A stretch of 23,314 bases of DNA from Chara braunii (taxonomy: Eukaryota > Streptophyta > Charophyceae > Charales > Characeae). The position numbers and the translations under genes are program-made. The notes beneath the pieces were generated by a model that searched no databases, was not told the origin of the DNA, and saw nothing but the letters and a program-made list of their open reading frames with translations. Location: positions 2,178,328 to 2,201,641 of the forward strand of contig BFEA01000162.1 in NCBI GenBank assembly GCA_003427395.1, written 5' to 3'. Below, one piece after another: positions 9,148-16,766 of the stretch (positions within the stretch are counted from its first letter, which is position 1; the number at the start of each line of letters is the position of its first letter).

Positions 9148-9924
9148 AGCACGGTCAGGGTCAGCATCGCGAACATCGGGTAATCATCCATGGTTACTAA
9201 AGGCATAGGTATATAGCCTCCACCTCCTCACCACGTAGACCTAACCCTCAACACTTAAACTAACTAATTTAGATTGGAGTCTAACCTATATGAGTTCTTC
9301 TCTTCTCACAGTGGCACTACAACTATCTTGTCAGGTTGGTGGACAACCAGCAGCCTAAGGTCAGCCATCAAGGACCTCAAGAATTATTTAACGACGCATA
9401 CATGACATCGTGCCCACTGGAATTTGGAGGTTCGGTCTCATGAATTACAACTCCTCACTGCGTCAGCACTGGTTCGGTCGCATGCCGATCAGTACCGGTC
9501 TTAGGGCTAGACGAGGTGTTTTATGAGCGCTCGCCGCTCATGCCCATGCTTCCTACTTTATGGGTGATACATCCAGCTCCCGAGCTTCTAGCCTAGAAAC
9601 GACCTACTCCATACACGTGTCTGACCAGATGCTGACTTAAATCAAAATCAAATATATCATCAAGTGTTCTTGTCCAGCAGCAGCGACACCGAGATGTGGG
9701 AAGGTATCATGACACTCATTCATTCATAAAAAGCGAATGCAGGGCTTAGGGGGGCGATGCACTTCACTTGTGAACGTTCCTTTGATGAAGCTCCCTGACG
9801 CTCCTCACATGCAGGTACATAATCACCATCCCCCAACCTGGCCACTTCTTCTTCGGCCCTCAGCACCAATGTCAAACTCCAAGGCCTTAATCCTGCCAGC
9901 GTTCAGCATTAGCGCGCGCAGCGA
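9148..9924 (-). other. Untranslated leader of element A
   Basis: About 780 bases between the primer binding site and the first Gag Met hold no coding signal that I recognise. The position suits the leader that carries packaging and dimer signals in this class, but none can be seen directly. Confidence 0.5.
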
Positions 9925-9925
9925 G

Positions 9926-9942
9926 TACCTGCTCCAATACCA
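9926..9942 (-). promoter_or_regulatory. Primer binding site of element A (tRNA-iMet type)
   Basis: On the minus strand, TGGTATTGGAGCAGGTA starts two bases inside the LTR end at 9945. It resembles the plant tRNA-iMet primer site TGGTATCAGAGC. This site starts minus-strand DNA synthesis and fixes the orientation of element A. Confidence 0.8.
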
Positions 9943-9944
9943 AT

Positions 9945-10398
9945 TGCATTGAGCCACACTGCTCGACACCTTGAGCACACACACAGGAGTCCAGAGATGC
10001 AAAGTCCACATATCCGCAACTTAGAAATTCCAACAAATTATCATATTAAACAGTTTCGTAAGTTTCCATCACCAAGCGCTCAACAGCACAGAGTTCAGCA
10101 ACCCAATACCAGCATCATCTAAGGTAGGTGAATCTCTTCTCTACCCGGCTCTTTCTCTCTCTCTNNNNNNNNNNNNNNNNNNNNNNNNNNNNNNNNNNNN
10201 NNNNNNNNNNNNNNNNNNNNNNNNNNNNNNNNNNNNNNNNNNNNNNNNNNNNNNNNNNNNNNNNNNNNNNNNNNNNNNNNNNNNNNNNNNNNNNNNNNNN
10301 NNNNNNNNNNNNNNNNNNNNNNNNNNNNNNNNNNNNNNNNNNNNNNNNNNNNNNNNNNNNNNNNNNNNNNNNNNNNNNNNNNNNNNNNNNNNNNNNNN

Positions 10399-10465
<67 letters not shown>

Positions 10466-10884
10466 CTTGAGAATCTTGACTTTGAATACATCCGCTATCA
10501 CCTGACTCTTATCTCCCACTACAAGCAATGCGGCTATGGCCGCCTTCCTTCCCCAACGCAGCATTGCCCAACAAGGCTCTCACGCATGCTACTCGCAGAT
10601 AGTGCACAAGCACTTCAGCAACACTTCCACACATCTCACGAATGAGCAATCTCCCGTGAAATGTGGCTGGCCAGTCCTTATATTGACTTGGATTGAGCCT
10701 CAACTTGTCCCAGCCTCTGCTTCCTTTGGCTTGACTTGGACCCGGTACCTCATGCCCACGGCCTGCTTGCTGCAGAATGTCAAGGCCTGGTACTTTCCCA
10801 AATTTTCATTGGTGTGCTGCTGCTTGGGTCTGGGAGTCATGACTTTTCGTCTGTGGAACTTTTGAATGTGGGATGCGACTCTTG
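9945..10884 (-). repeat. 5' LTR of element A, inner part
   Basis: From 10466 to 10884 it aligns with 85-502 of the 3' LTR. The inner end reads TGCATTGAGC on the plus strand, which is the CA end on the minus strand, next to the primer binding site. The outer 245 bases of this LTR are at 16522-16766, pushed away by element C. The length is uncertain because of an unsequenced gap. Confidence 0.85.
10165..10398. other. Assembly gap (234 N) in a (CT)n tract
   Basis: Ns are flanked by CT dinucleotides on both sides (10150-10164 and 10399-10462). The gap is an assembly failure in a microsatellite; its true length is unknown. Confidence 0.98.
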
Positions 10885-11166
10885 TGTGATGAACCTTGTC
10901 AGGAAGATACTCATCAGACGTCGAAGTACAAGTAGTCAAAGATTTGTGCAAAGTCTTCAGTTAACGCGAAGTGATATTTGATACAGTATCTCGTTAGCAA
11001 TAGACGAAGAGAGTGGAGGGAGGATTGACAAAGGAGAGGGTGGAAGAGATAATCATTGATCACACAAAAGTAGCCCGAGCATTCCCACTCCTTCTCCGGG
11101 CTTCCTCTCCCTCCACGTCATCAATCAATAAGCAATAACAAGTCTGACAAGTCCTGATCACATAAA

Positions 11167-11182
11167 AGTGCCACGTGGCACT
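11167..11182. promoter_or_regulatory. 16-bp palindrome with a central G-box in element C
   Basis: AGTGCCACGTGGCACT is a perfect 16-base palindrome centred on CACGTG, the core bound by plant bZIP and bHLH factors. The binding role is inferred; the symmetry is seen. Confidence 0.5.
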
Positions 11183-11317
11183 ATCCTCCCATGGAGTCAA
11201 TGAAGACAACCAGCGGCATACAATATCGACGTCAGCCTTAGGTAAGTATCCCATCCCTCAATCGTCCACAGATCCCGATCTTCCTTCTGATCGCAACCAG
11301 TCACCTCATGTACACAG

Positions 11318-11605
11318 CGTGGCCAGTGCCACGTCAGCAAAAGAGACAGGTGGCATGTGCCACATCAACAATGTAGACAGGTGGCAGCGCCACATAAGCA
11401 ATGCGAGGTAGACATGTGGCAGCGCCACATCAACAATGTAGACAAGTGGCAGCGCCACATCAGCAATGCGAGGTAGACAGGTGGCAGCGCCACATCAACA
11501 ATGTAGACAAGTGGCATGCGCCACATCAGCAGTGTAGACAAGTGGCATGCGCCACATCAGCAGTGTAGACAGGTAGCAGCGCCACAGCAGCAGTGGCCGG
11601 CGCAC
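11318..11605. repeat. Tandem array of 30-36 bp units, each with a GTGGC...GCCAC hairpin (element C)
   Basis: About eight units follow one another. Each opens GTGGCAGCGCCAC or GTGGCATGCGCCAC (5-bp stem, short loop), followed by ATCAGCAATG or ATCAACAATG and GTAGACA. Long and short unit types alternate at first (with or without GCGAG). This suggests that pairs of units were duplicated together. Confidence 0.9.
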
Positions 11606-11934
11606 AGAACCGAAACCGCCAGCATACTGCCACAGTCCCGAGTCGTCGTCCACAGTGTCAGCGCACAGCCAGTGTCAAGTCAGCATCCAGCCAGCGTCCA
11701 GCCAGCGTCCAACCAGCGTTCAGCTAGAGTCAATCCAGCGTCGAAGCAGCATAGCAAGACTGAATGTTGACCACCCGGAGACCCAGCCTTATGTAGCATT
11801 TGGCGAGGTTGTCTGGCCTCAGGTCCCCTTTCCACAGTCGTACAGATTGACTCACAGTCGAGCGCCTGGATTGTACAGTTGCAAATTTCCCCTTGGTCCT
11901 GATGTTGTCTAGGTACCTGCATACAAACAAGTGT

Positions 11935-11939
11935 GTGCG
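11935..11939. repeat. Left target site duplication of element B
   Basis: GTGCG precedes the LTR at 11940 and GTGCG follows the other LTR at 16321-16325. A perfect 5-bp duplication is standard for LTR retrotransposon integrase. Confidence 0.9.
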
Positions 11940-13023
11940 TGTCGCATACCGTAACGGTACAGACCAGAACAAGAACCGACATCTCTCACATAGTACAAGA
12001 TCACACAGGAAGAATGCGCCAGCCCCCAACCATACACAGACGAAGAAGAGGGGGGTTAGACGAAGAAGAGGGGAAGATGGGAATGTCGTCAACACCAAGT
12101 CTTCGGTACAGGTCCCAAATAATCCATCGTCAAATGTTTGAATCCCAATGTCGAGTCTGGATCCAAATGTCGTTAAGTCCCAAAGTCACCAATCTCTCTC
12201 TCTCGTAGTCTGCAGATACTGAGAAGTCAGGTAGCGAGAGGGTGAGGAGGAGATTGGGGACTTAGAAAAGGAAGAACTCTCTCTCTCTCTAAAGCTGGTA
12301 CTAACCTGTGAAGGTGGCGCCTTGTTGCATGTACATTGAAGACGAAGCTGGAGCTATGACGCCACAGGTAAGTCTCCCTGGCCTCCGCCAACCATCTCTC
12401 TCTCTCTCCAACGCTACTCTAGCTCCTACTAGTGCCTAGCGCTCAAGACTACTGCTAACGCTACTACTACTCCTGCAGTGCTCCTCCAAAGTGTTGCCGA
12501 ATCCTGAAGAGTATATCCTGCCTCCTGCACGTGAAGTGCCTGGGAAGTCCCTATGAACTACCTCGTCACTACCTCGTGACTGTCTGCAGCCTGCAGGGCG
12601 GGCCAGTCTTATATAGTGCTGGCCCGTCCAGGAGGCTGCTCTTGCCAATGCCAAAACGTGCCGGACCCTGGTGTTGAAGTTCAAACAAAGGTTGTCTTGA
12701 AAACAGACCCAAAATGGCCTGTGCTAAACCCCTGGTCTGGTGCCTAAGTTTCAAGGCAGGAGGGCCTGAAAATGGCCCTCGTTTTCAGGCTTTTAGGCTG
12801 AAACGACACAGGGTCTGTAGGCCCTCGTTTTCAGGCTTTCAGGCTGAAACGACACAGGGCCTGTAGACCCTTGTTTTCAGGCTTTCAGGCTGAAAACGAC
12901 ACAGGGCCTGTAGGCCCTTGTTTTCAGGCTTTCATGCTGAAAACGACATAGGGCCTGTAGGGCCCTTACTTTTCCTTGTTTGGTCGGACCTTGCAAGCCC
13001 GTGTGGATGTGCAGTATGCCACA
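11940..13023 (-). repeat. 3' LTR of element B
   Basis: It is 1084 bp, reading TGTGGCATAC at its start on the minus strand and ending in GCGACA. It aligns end to end with 15057-16320 except for a 103-base gap (opposite 15119-15221) and a much shorter CT tract (12279-12290). Confidence 0.92.
12776..12961. repeat. Four 46-47 bp tandem repeats in the 3' LTR of B
   Basis: Units start at 12776, 12822, 12868 and 12915. Each reads CCCTYGTTTTCAGGCTTTC and then GGCTGAAA-CGACACAGGG. TTTTCAG and CTGAAAA within a unit can pair as a 7-bp hairpin. The other LTR has the same array at 16073-16260. Confidence 0.9.
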
Positions 13024-13513
13024 CCCCCCTCCCTCCTTGAAAGACCGAGCTTACCTCCGAGGGCGAAGCTGCCTGTCGGAGGGAGGGACCAAAGTCCGGG
13101 TGGGAGGGGTAGGTTTGTGAAGCTTCCTTAGCTAGTTTTCGTCGCTCGTAGTCGACGTAGATCAGCGGTGCAGATGCTTGCAAATCTGTGAAGTTGGTGT
13201 CCAAAATGTGGAAGGAGACGACGTCGCTTGCATGTGGGGCGAAGTACACGGGGACGGGGCCAATGCACCGGTCAATTGACTTGTGCGTGTGACTGTCAGC
13301 CAACGTGACTTGCGTAGGTTGCGTCTTCCTCCGAACGCGTGGCCCGAGGCCAGTGCGTACCAGAAAATCTTGGCCCATATAGTTGCGAGTGCTTCCGCAA
13401 TCGATCAAAGCGCTGCAGGTCGCCTCTTCGATCAGAATGCGTATGTACAACAATGTACCGTTGTGTCTTGAACTCGTGATCGATCTTCGCAACGCAGTCG
13501 TGAAGGTCGACAA
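12932..13513 (-). pseudogene. Gag-protease remnant of element B
   Basis: The centre reads ATCSALIDCGSTRNYMGQDF near residues 31-50. It continues with VTLADSHTHKSIDRCIGPVP, which fits a retropepsin of the gypsy type. The triad position reads D-C-G instead of D-S/T-G. Upstream coding continues in another frame (13802-13465, ending in KIDHEFKTQRY), so there is a frameshift near 13465. Downstream the frame runs through the polypurine tract and into the LTR, so everything that normally follows protease is gone. The Met at 13513 is not a trusted start. Confidence 0.75.
13024..13038 (-). promoter_or_regulatory. Polypurine tract of element B
   Basis: On the minus strand, AAGGAGGGAGGGGGG directly precedes the LTR start TGTGGCATAC. 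It would be the plus-strand primer in reverse transcription. Confidence 0.92.
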
Positions 13514-13802
13514 CCTCTACTCCTACGTCCATCAACGGAGCTGGTACTGCAGTGTGCAAGCAATCCCGCAATTGTGCCTTGAGCACGTTGCAATGCGGTT
13601 TCGACAATCGACCGGTCAGGGGAACGGGCATCCATTGGAAGTCCGTGACCGTCAACGGGTTGAGCTCTTCAAGTCTTGACCATGACGTCCAATCCCTGAC
13701 GATAGATGGCGGCGAAGCTGCCGAATCGTTTGTCGATGGTGGTGAAACCGTGCATGCGGTGGATTGTTGCACATGGAGTGGTTGGTCCAACGGTGGGACC
13801 AA
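13296..13802 (-). pseudogene. Possible Gag end upstream of protease in element B
   Basis: The informative part is residues 95-125, including LMDVGVEVVDLHDCVAKIDH, whose frame leads toward the protease after a frameshift near 13465. The first 90 residues are Ser/Pro-rich with no known domain. The part below 13465 is an out-of-frame shadow of protease. Assignment as the gag-pro junction rests on position only. Confidence 0.4.
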
Positions 13803-13826
13803 GTGGACAGTGTAATCCTCGTAAGA

Positions 13827-14396
13827 TTACGGAGGACTTGTGACATGCGCCTCGTCCCCAGATGTGTAGGAGGCAGCTAGCAAGGTGGCCGAATCTGACG
13901 GAGTGAGAGGTGGAATCGCCTCACCTTCCGCACAGCTCAGTTTTCCGAGTTGTGGTACTGGCTGTCCATTTCCGGCCGGCGATGCGGTTTCCGCCTTCCC
14001 TTTTACCCGGGAGTTGTTGTTGCTTCGCGGCTGGACGGCGGCCACCTGATCTCCCTCACATGATGCTGAGGTGGCTGCCTGGTCTTCCACAATGTTGTCC
14101 GGTTGGACTGCAGCGGGGCTGCAGATGCGGACCAAACCTTCCTTTCTCCATGGGCTGGCTGCCACGCTGACTTCTCGTGTGCATGGCCCTGCTGATGTGG
14201 CACTGCTGCTGATGTGGCACTGCTGCTGACGTGGCACTGTCGCTGACGTGGCACTGCCGCTGACATGGCACTGCTGCTGACGTGGCACTGCCGACGTGGC
14301 ACTTACCAAACCGGGAATGCAGGCAAAGGGTTGGGTGGAAGGGAAAACGCAGCAAGGTAACCAACCAAACTGTACTTTCCTCCCGGTCCTAATCAA
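13827..14396 (-). pseudogene. Low-complexity frame in element B, possible Gag remnant
   Basis: This 189-codon frame holds a repeat-derived stretch (RQQQCHVS-SATSA repeated) from the 18-bp array at 14187-14303, then Ala/Ser/Pro-rich sequence. No capsid or zinc-knuckle motif appears. It lies between the primer site and the protease, where gag should be. It may be non-coding; the open frame may simply reflect the repeat, whose length is a multiple of three. Confidence 0.3.
14187..14303. repeat. 18-bp tandem array in element B
   Basis: About seven units of GCTGCTGACGTGGCACT type, with variants GATGTGG and GTCGCTG, lie in a row. The complement, GTGCCACGTCAGC, also occurs in element C at about 11326-11338. 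Confidence 0.9.
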
Positions 14397-14476
14397 CAGA
14401 CTAAAAAAATAAAATAAAATAAAAGAAGAGACTCATCTCCTTTTTTTTTTTCTTTTTTTTTGAAAATCTGTTGATT
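14391..14476. repeat. 86-bp foldback with A-rich and T-rich arms
   Basis: AATCAACAGA at 14391-14400 is the exact reverse complement of TCTGTTGATT at 14467-14476. The intervening A-rich arm (to about 14428) and T-rich arm (from about 14438) also pair, around a small AGAGACTCATCTC centre. It may be a small inverted-repeat insertion or a hairpin of the element leader. Confidence 0.65.
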
Positions 14477-14646
14477 TGATATCAGTGAGGCATTTACTGA
14501 GGAGTGCTATGAGTAAGATCTAGGCAAGGCTTCGCCAAAATTTCGGCTGTTCAAAAAAATTGCGATTTTGAAAAAAAAAAATTGTGCGAAATAGAATAGA
14601 GGTTCGATTTTCAGAAAGTCTAAATCCAGTTTCCGAGACTATGCCA

Positions 14647-14662
14647 ACCTCTATCGTTATCC
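14647..14662. repeat. Target site duplication of the U6 retropseudogene, left copy
   Basis: ACCTCTATCGTTATCC occurs here and, without a mismatch, at 14776-14791. The two copies bracket the U6 sequence with its poly(A). Confidence 0.95.
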
Positions 14663-14676
14663 TTTTTTTTTTTTTT
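14663..14676 (-). repeat. A14 tail of the U6 retropseudogene
   Basis: Fourteen T residues on the plus strand are a run of A on the U6 strand. They lie directly between the U6 3' end and the target duplication. A transcribed U6 gene would have a T-run here. Confidence 0.93.
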
Positions 14677-14725
14677 CAATTGGGACCATTTCTCGATTTA
14701 TGCGTGTCATCCTTGCACAGGGGCC

Positions 14726-14757
<32 letters not shown>

Positions 14758-14775
14758 ACAGATGTTCCGAAGGAC
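14677..14775 (-). pseudogene. U6 snRNA retropseudogene
   Basis: The minus strand carries a near full-length U6 spliceosomal RNA sequence. It has the 5' GTCC-TTCGG hairpin, TAAAATTGGAACGATACAG, the ACAGAGA box, the AGC triad in GATTAGCATGG, and the 3' end through ATAAATCGAGAAATGGTCC. U6 forms the catalytic core of the spliceosome. This copy starts at the mature GTCC end directly after a 16-bp target duplication. It has no visible USE or TATA element upstream and no T-run terminator, and it ends in A14. It is therefore a reverse-transcribed copy of U6 RNA, probably made by LINE machinery. Most differences from the land-plant U6 I know lie in the 5' hairpin and may be host-specific. Confidence 0.92.
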
Positions 14776-14791
14776 ACCTCTATCGTTATCC
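14776..14791. repeat. Target site duplication of the U6 retropseudogene, right copy
   Basis: Identical to 14647-14662 over 16 bases and directly adjoining the U6 5' end. Confidence 0.95.
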
Positions 14792-14825
14792 TAATATGCC
14801 TAGAAAACGAAATGATAACATCAGA

Positions 14826-14890
14826 AATTTTTGGCTATTATCAGAAATTTTCAGATAAAACGAAATGCTACTATCAGAAATTTTCAGATA
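14826..14890. repeat. Short tandem repeats of a TATCAGAAATTTTCAGATA type
   Basis: Three spaced copies of ATCAGAAATTT occur, two of them followed by TCAGATA, giving small imperfect palindromes. They lie in the leader of element B. Confidence 0.7.
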
Positions 14891-15036
14891 TTTGTTGCGA
14901 GAAAGAGAAAAAAAAAATTGCAGAGATTTGACGAAGTCCTACTTGATTTACTAATAAACAATCAATCAATTAATCAATCAACAATCAGAAGACCAAGCAA
15001 GCTGGCTACTTGATTGGGCGGATCCTCTGATTGAGA

Positions 15037-15053
15037 GGTCCGCTCCGATACCA
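15037..15053 (-). promoter_or_regulatory. Primer binding site of element B (tRNA-iMet type)
   Basis: On the minus strand TGGTATCGGAGCGGACC begins three bases from the LTR edge at 15057. It resembles the common plant primer site TGGTATCAGAGC and sets the minus orientation. Confidence 0.85.
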
Positions 15054-15499
15054 AACTGTCACATACTGTAGCAGTACAGACCAGAACAAGAACCGACCTC
15101 TCTCACATAGTACAAGATAGCGCAGCGGAAGGCTTAAATACCAATGATCCGAACAATCAATGTTGCAATGCAGACCAGACATACATCATCATCATTCCAT
15201 GGTGTGAAGGGGCCTGGCGTCCACACAGGAAGAATGCGCCAGCCCCCAACCATACACAGACGAAGAAGAGGGGGGTTAGACAAAGAAGAGGGGAAGATGG
15301 GAATGTCGTCGACACCAAGTCTTCGGTACAGGTCCCAAATAATCCCTCGTAAAATGTCTGAATCCCAATGTCGAGTCTGGATCCAAATGCCGTTAGTCCC
15401 AAAGTCACCAATCTCTCTCTCTCGTAGTCTGCAGATACTGAGAAGTCAGGTAGCGAGAGGGTGAGGAAGAGATGGTGGACTTAGAAGAGGAAGAAGAAG

Positions 15500-15501
<2 letters not shown>

Positions 15502-15559
<58 letters not shown>

Positions 15560-15570
15560 NTCTCTCTCTC
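15502..15570. repeat. (CT)n microsatellite in the 5' LTR of B, with one N at 15560
   Basis: About 34 CT units with one ambiguous base. The sister LTR has only six units at 12279-12290, so the tract changed length after insertion. Confidence 0.95.
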
Positions 15571-16072
15571 AGTCCGGTACTAACCTGTGAAGGTGGCGCC
15601 TTGTTGCAGGTACATTGAAGACGAAGCTGGAGCTATGGCACCACAGGTAAGTCTCCCTGGCCTCCGCCAACCATCTCTCTCTCTCTCTCTCCAACGCTAC
15701 TCTAGCTCCTACTAGTGCCCAGCGCTGAAGACTACTGCTAACGCTACTACTACTCCTGCAGCACTCCTCCAGAGTGCTGCTGCCGAATCCTGAAGGCTAC
15801 CTCCTGCCTCCTGCACGTGAAGTGCCTGGGAAGTCCCTATTAACTACCTCGTCACTACCTCTTGACTGCCTGCAGCCTGCAGGGCGGGCCAGCCTTATAT
15901 AGTGCTGGCCCGTCCAGGAGGCTGCTCTTGCCAATGCCAAAACGTGCCAGACCCTGGTGTTGAAGTTCAAACAAAGGTTGTCTTGAAAACAGGCCCAAAG
16001 TGGCCTGTGCTAAGACCCTGGTCTGTTGCCTAAGTTTCAGGGCATCTCGACTTTATGAGGGCCTGAAAATGG

Positions 16073-16260
16073 CCCTAGTTTTCAGGCTTTTAGGCTGAAA
16101 CGACACAGGGCCTGTAGGCCCTTGTTTTCAGGCTTTCAGGCTGAAACGACACAGGGCCTGTAGGCGCTTGTTTTCATGCTTTCAGGCTGAAAACGACACA
16201 GGGCCTGTAGGCCCTTGTTTTCAGGCTTTCAGGCTGAAAACGACACAGGGCCTGTAGGGC
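16073..16260. repeat. Four 46-47 bp tandem repeats in the 5' LTR of B
   Basis: Same array as at 12776-12961, with the same unit number. The array therefore predates insertion of this copy. Confidence 0.9.
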
Positions 16261-16354
16261 CCTTACTTTTCCTTGTTTGGTCGGGCCTTGCACGCCCGTG
16301 TGGATGCGCAGTATGCCACAGTGCGTCTGACCGGCAGCCTGGGCTGGGTACACT

Positions 16355-16401
16355 TTGACTTTGACTGTTGGATGTCCGACAGTTGACTTTAGTCAACTGT
16401 C
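16355..16401. promoter_or_regulatory. Cluster of four TTGACT W-box motifs with a 22-bp inverted repeat (element C)
   Basis: TTGACT occurs at 16355-16360, 16361-16366 and 16383-16388, and its complement AGTCAA at 16391-16396. GACAGTTGACT at 16378-16388 is mirrored exactly at 16391-16401 across a TT spacer. TTGAC is the core bound by plant WRKY factors. Regulation of C is inferred. Confidence 0.5.
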
Positions 16402-16517
16402 ACACGTTCAGGCCCTGAATCTTTACGTGGGGTTCTTTTCCCCCTTCGGCCTGGGTCTGAGTGCGGCCTGGTAAGGCCCTCAGACAATCTACGAGACATA
16501 CGGCATGGGTTATTGCA

Positions 16518-16521
16518 CTTG
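16518..16521. repeat. Target site duplication flanking element C (right copy)
   Basis: CTTG here pairs with CTTG at 10881-10884. The uninterrupted 3' LTR has a single CTTG at 499-502. Confidence 0.65.
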
Positions 16522-16766
16522 CCTCTGGGACACGACTTTTGCGTGGAGGAGTGTCCTTTGCCTGTGGGATATTACTTTTCAATATCAGACGTGACTTTTG
16601 CTTGTAGAACGCAACCTTTGCCTCTGGGATGTGACTGTTCACCGGGTGCCTGTTGGACTCAGGTACCCGACTGTGACCTTTCTGAACTGGCCGACTTGGC
16701 CTCCCTTGGCCTGAGACCTTGACCCTGAAATTCGAATTTGGGTTCCGCATCGTGGGATGCCTTTCA
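16522..16766 (-). repeat. 5' LTR of element A, outer part
   Basis: It aligns with 503-755 of the 3' LTR to the last base and ends CCTTTCA, that is TGAAAGG on the minus strand. It marks the outer edge of element A; sequence from 16767 is flank. Confidence 0.88.

Larger units (their letters stand above)
11940..16320 (-). mobile_element. Element B: LTR retrotransposon with complete ends but no RT or integrase (non-autonomous)
   Basis: Two direct LTRs (11940-13023 and 15057-16320) flank a 2033-bp interior. The primer binding site lies next to the right LTR and the polypurine tract next to the left one, so the element reads on the minus strand. Both outer ends carry GTGCG. The interior has a gag/protease remnant and low-complexity frames only; no RT, RNase H or integrase motif is visible. 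Movement would have needed enzymes in trans. The LTRs match much more closely than those of element A, which fits its younger position in the stack. Confidence 0.92.
15057..16320 (-). repeat. 5' LTR of element B
   Basis: It is 1264 bp. Its plus-strand ends are TGTCACATAC and GTATGCCACA, which form an imperfect terminal inverted repeat. It has 103 bases (15119-15221) that the other LTR lacks and an expanded CT tract. It would carry the promoter, but I do not see a convincing TATA box to place a start. Confidence 0.92.
10885..16517. mobile_element. Element C: probable solo LTR inserted in the 5' LTR of A, itself split by element B
   Basis: The right LTR of A stops after CTTG (10881-10884) and resumes at CTTG (16518-16521). 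The intact 3' LTR has this as one CTTG at 499-502. The inserted DNA begins TGTGATGAAC and ends GTTATTGCA, the TG...CA ends typical of LTRs. Without element B it is about 1.25 kb (10885-11934 plus 16321-16517). It contains no coding region. A solo LTR, left by recombination between two LTRs, explains all this. Another non-coding insertion with a 4-bp duplication is possible. Confidence 0.65.
1..16766 (-). mobile_element. Element A: degraded Ty3/gypsy chromovirus, interrupted by later insertions, 3' LTR cut by window edge
   Basis: A minus-strand LTR retrotransposon. Sequences at 1-755 and at 9945-10884 plus 16522-16766 are copies of the same LTR, and they bracket gag, protease, RT, RNase H, integrase and chromodomain remnants in the standard Ty3/gypsy order. 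A primer binding site abuts the right LTR. By eye the two LTRs differ at roughly one base in ten, so the insertion is old. Nonsense codons, frameshifts, two internal duplications, a LINE insertion in the pol region and a three-layer insertion in the 5' LTR all disable it. The region right of 16766 should be host flank. The target duplication cannot be checked because the outer end of the 3' LTR lies before base 1. Confidence 0.9.

Noticed and set aside
10115-10564. Long frames rich in Arg-Glu or Leu-Ser repeats across 10115-10564
   Set aside because: They are translations of the CT microsatellite and of the unsequenced gap.
11318-11605. CRISPR array
   Set aside because: Units are continuous tandem repeats with no unique spacers, in a eukaryotic retroelement.
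14182-14396. Gln/Cys/Ser repeats as a structural repeat protein
   Set aside because: The repeat is an 18-bp DNA array, so any frame that is open stays open; three overlapping frames give similar low-complexity peptides.
14677-14775. Functional U6 gene
   Set aside because: The target duplication abuts the 5' end, no USE or TATA is visible upstream, and the 3' end has A14 instead of a T-run terminator.
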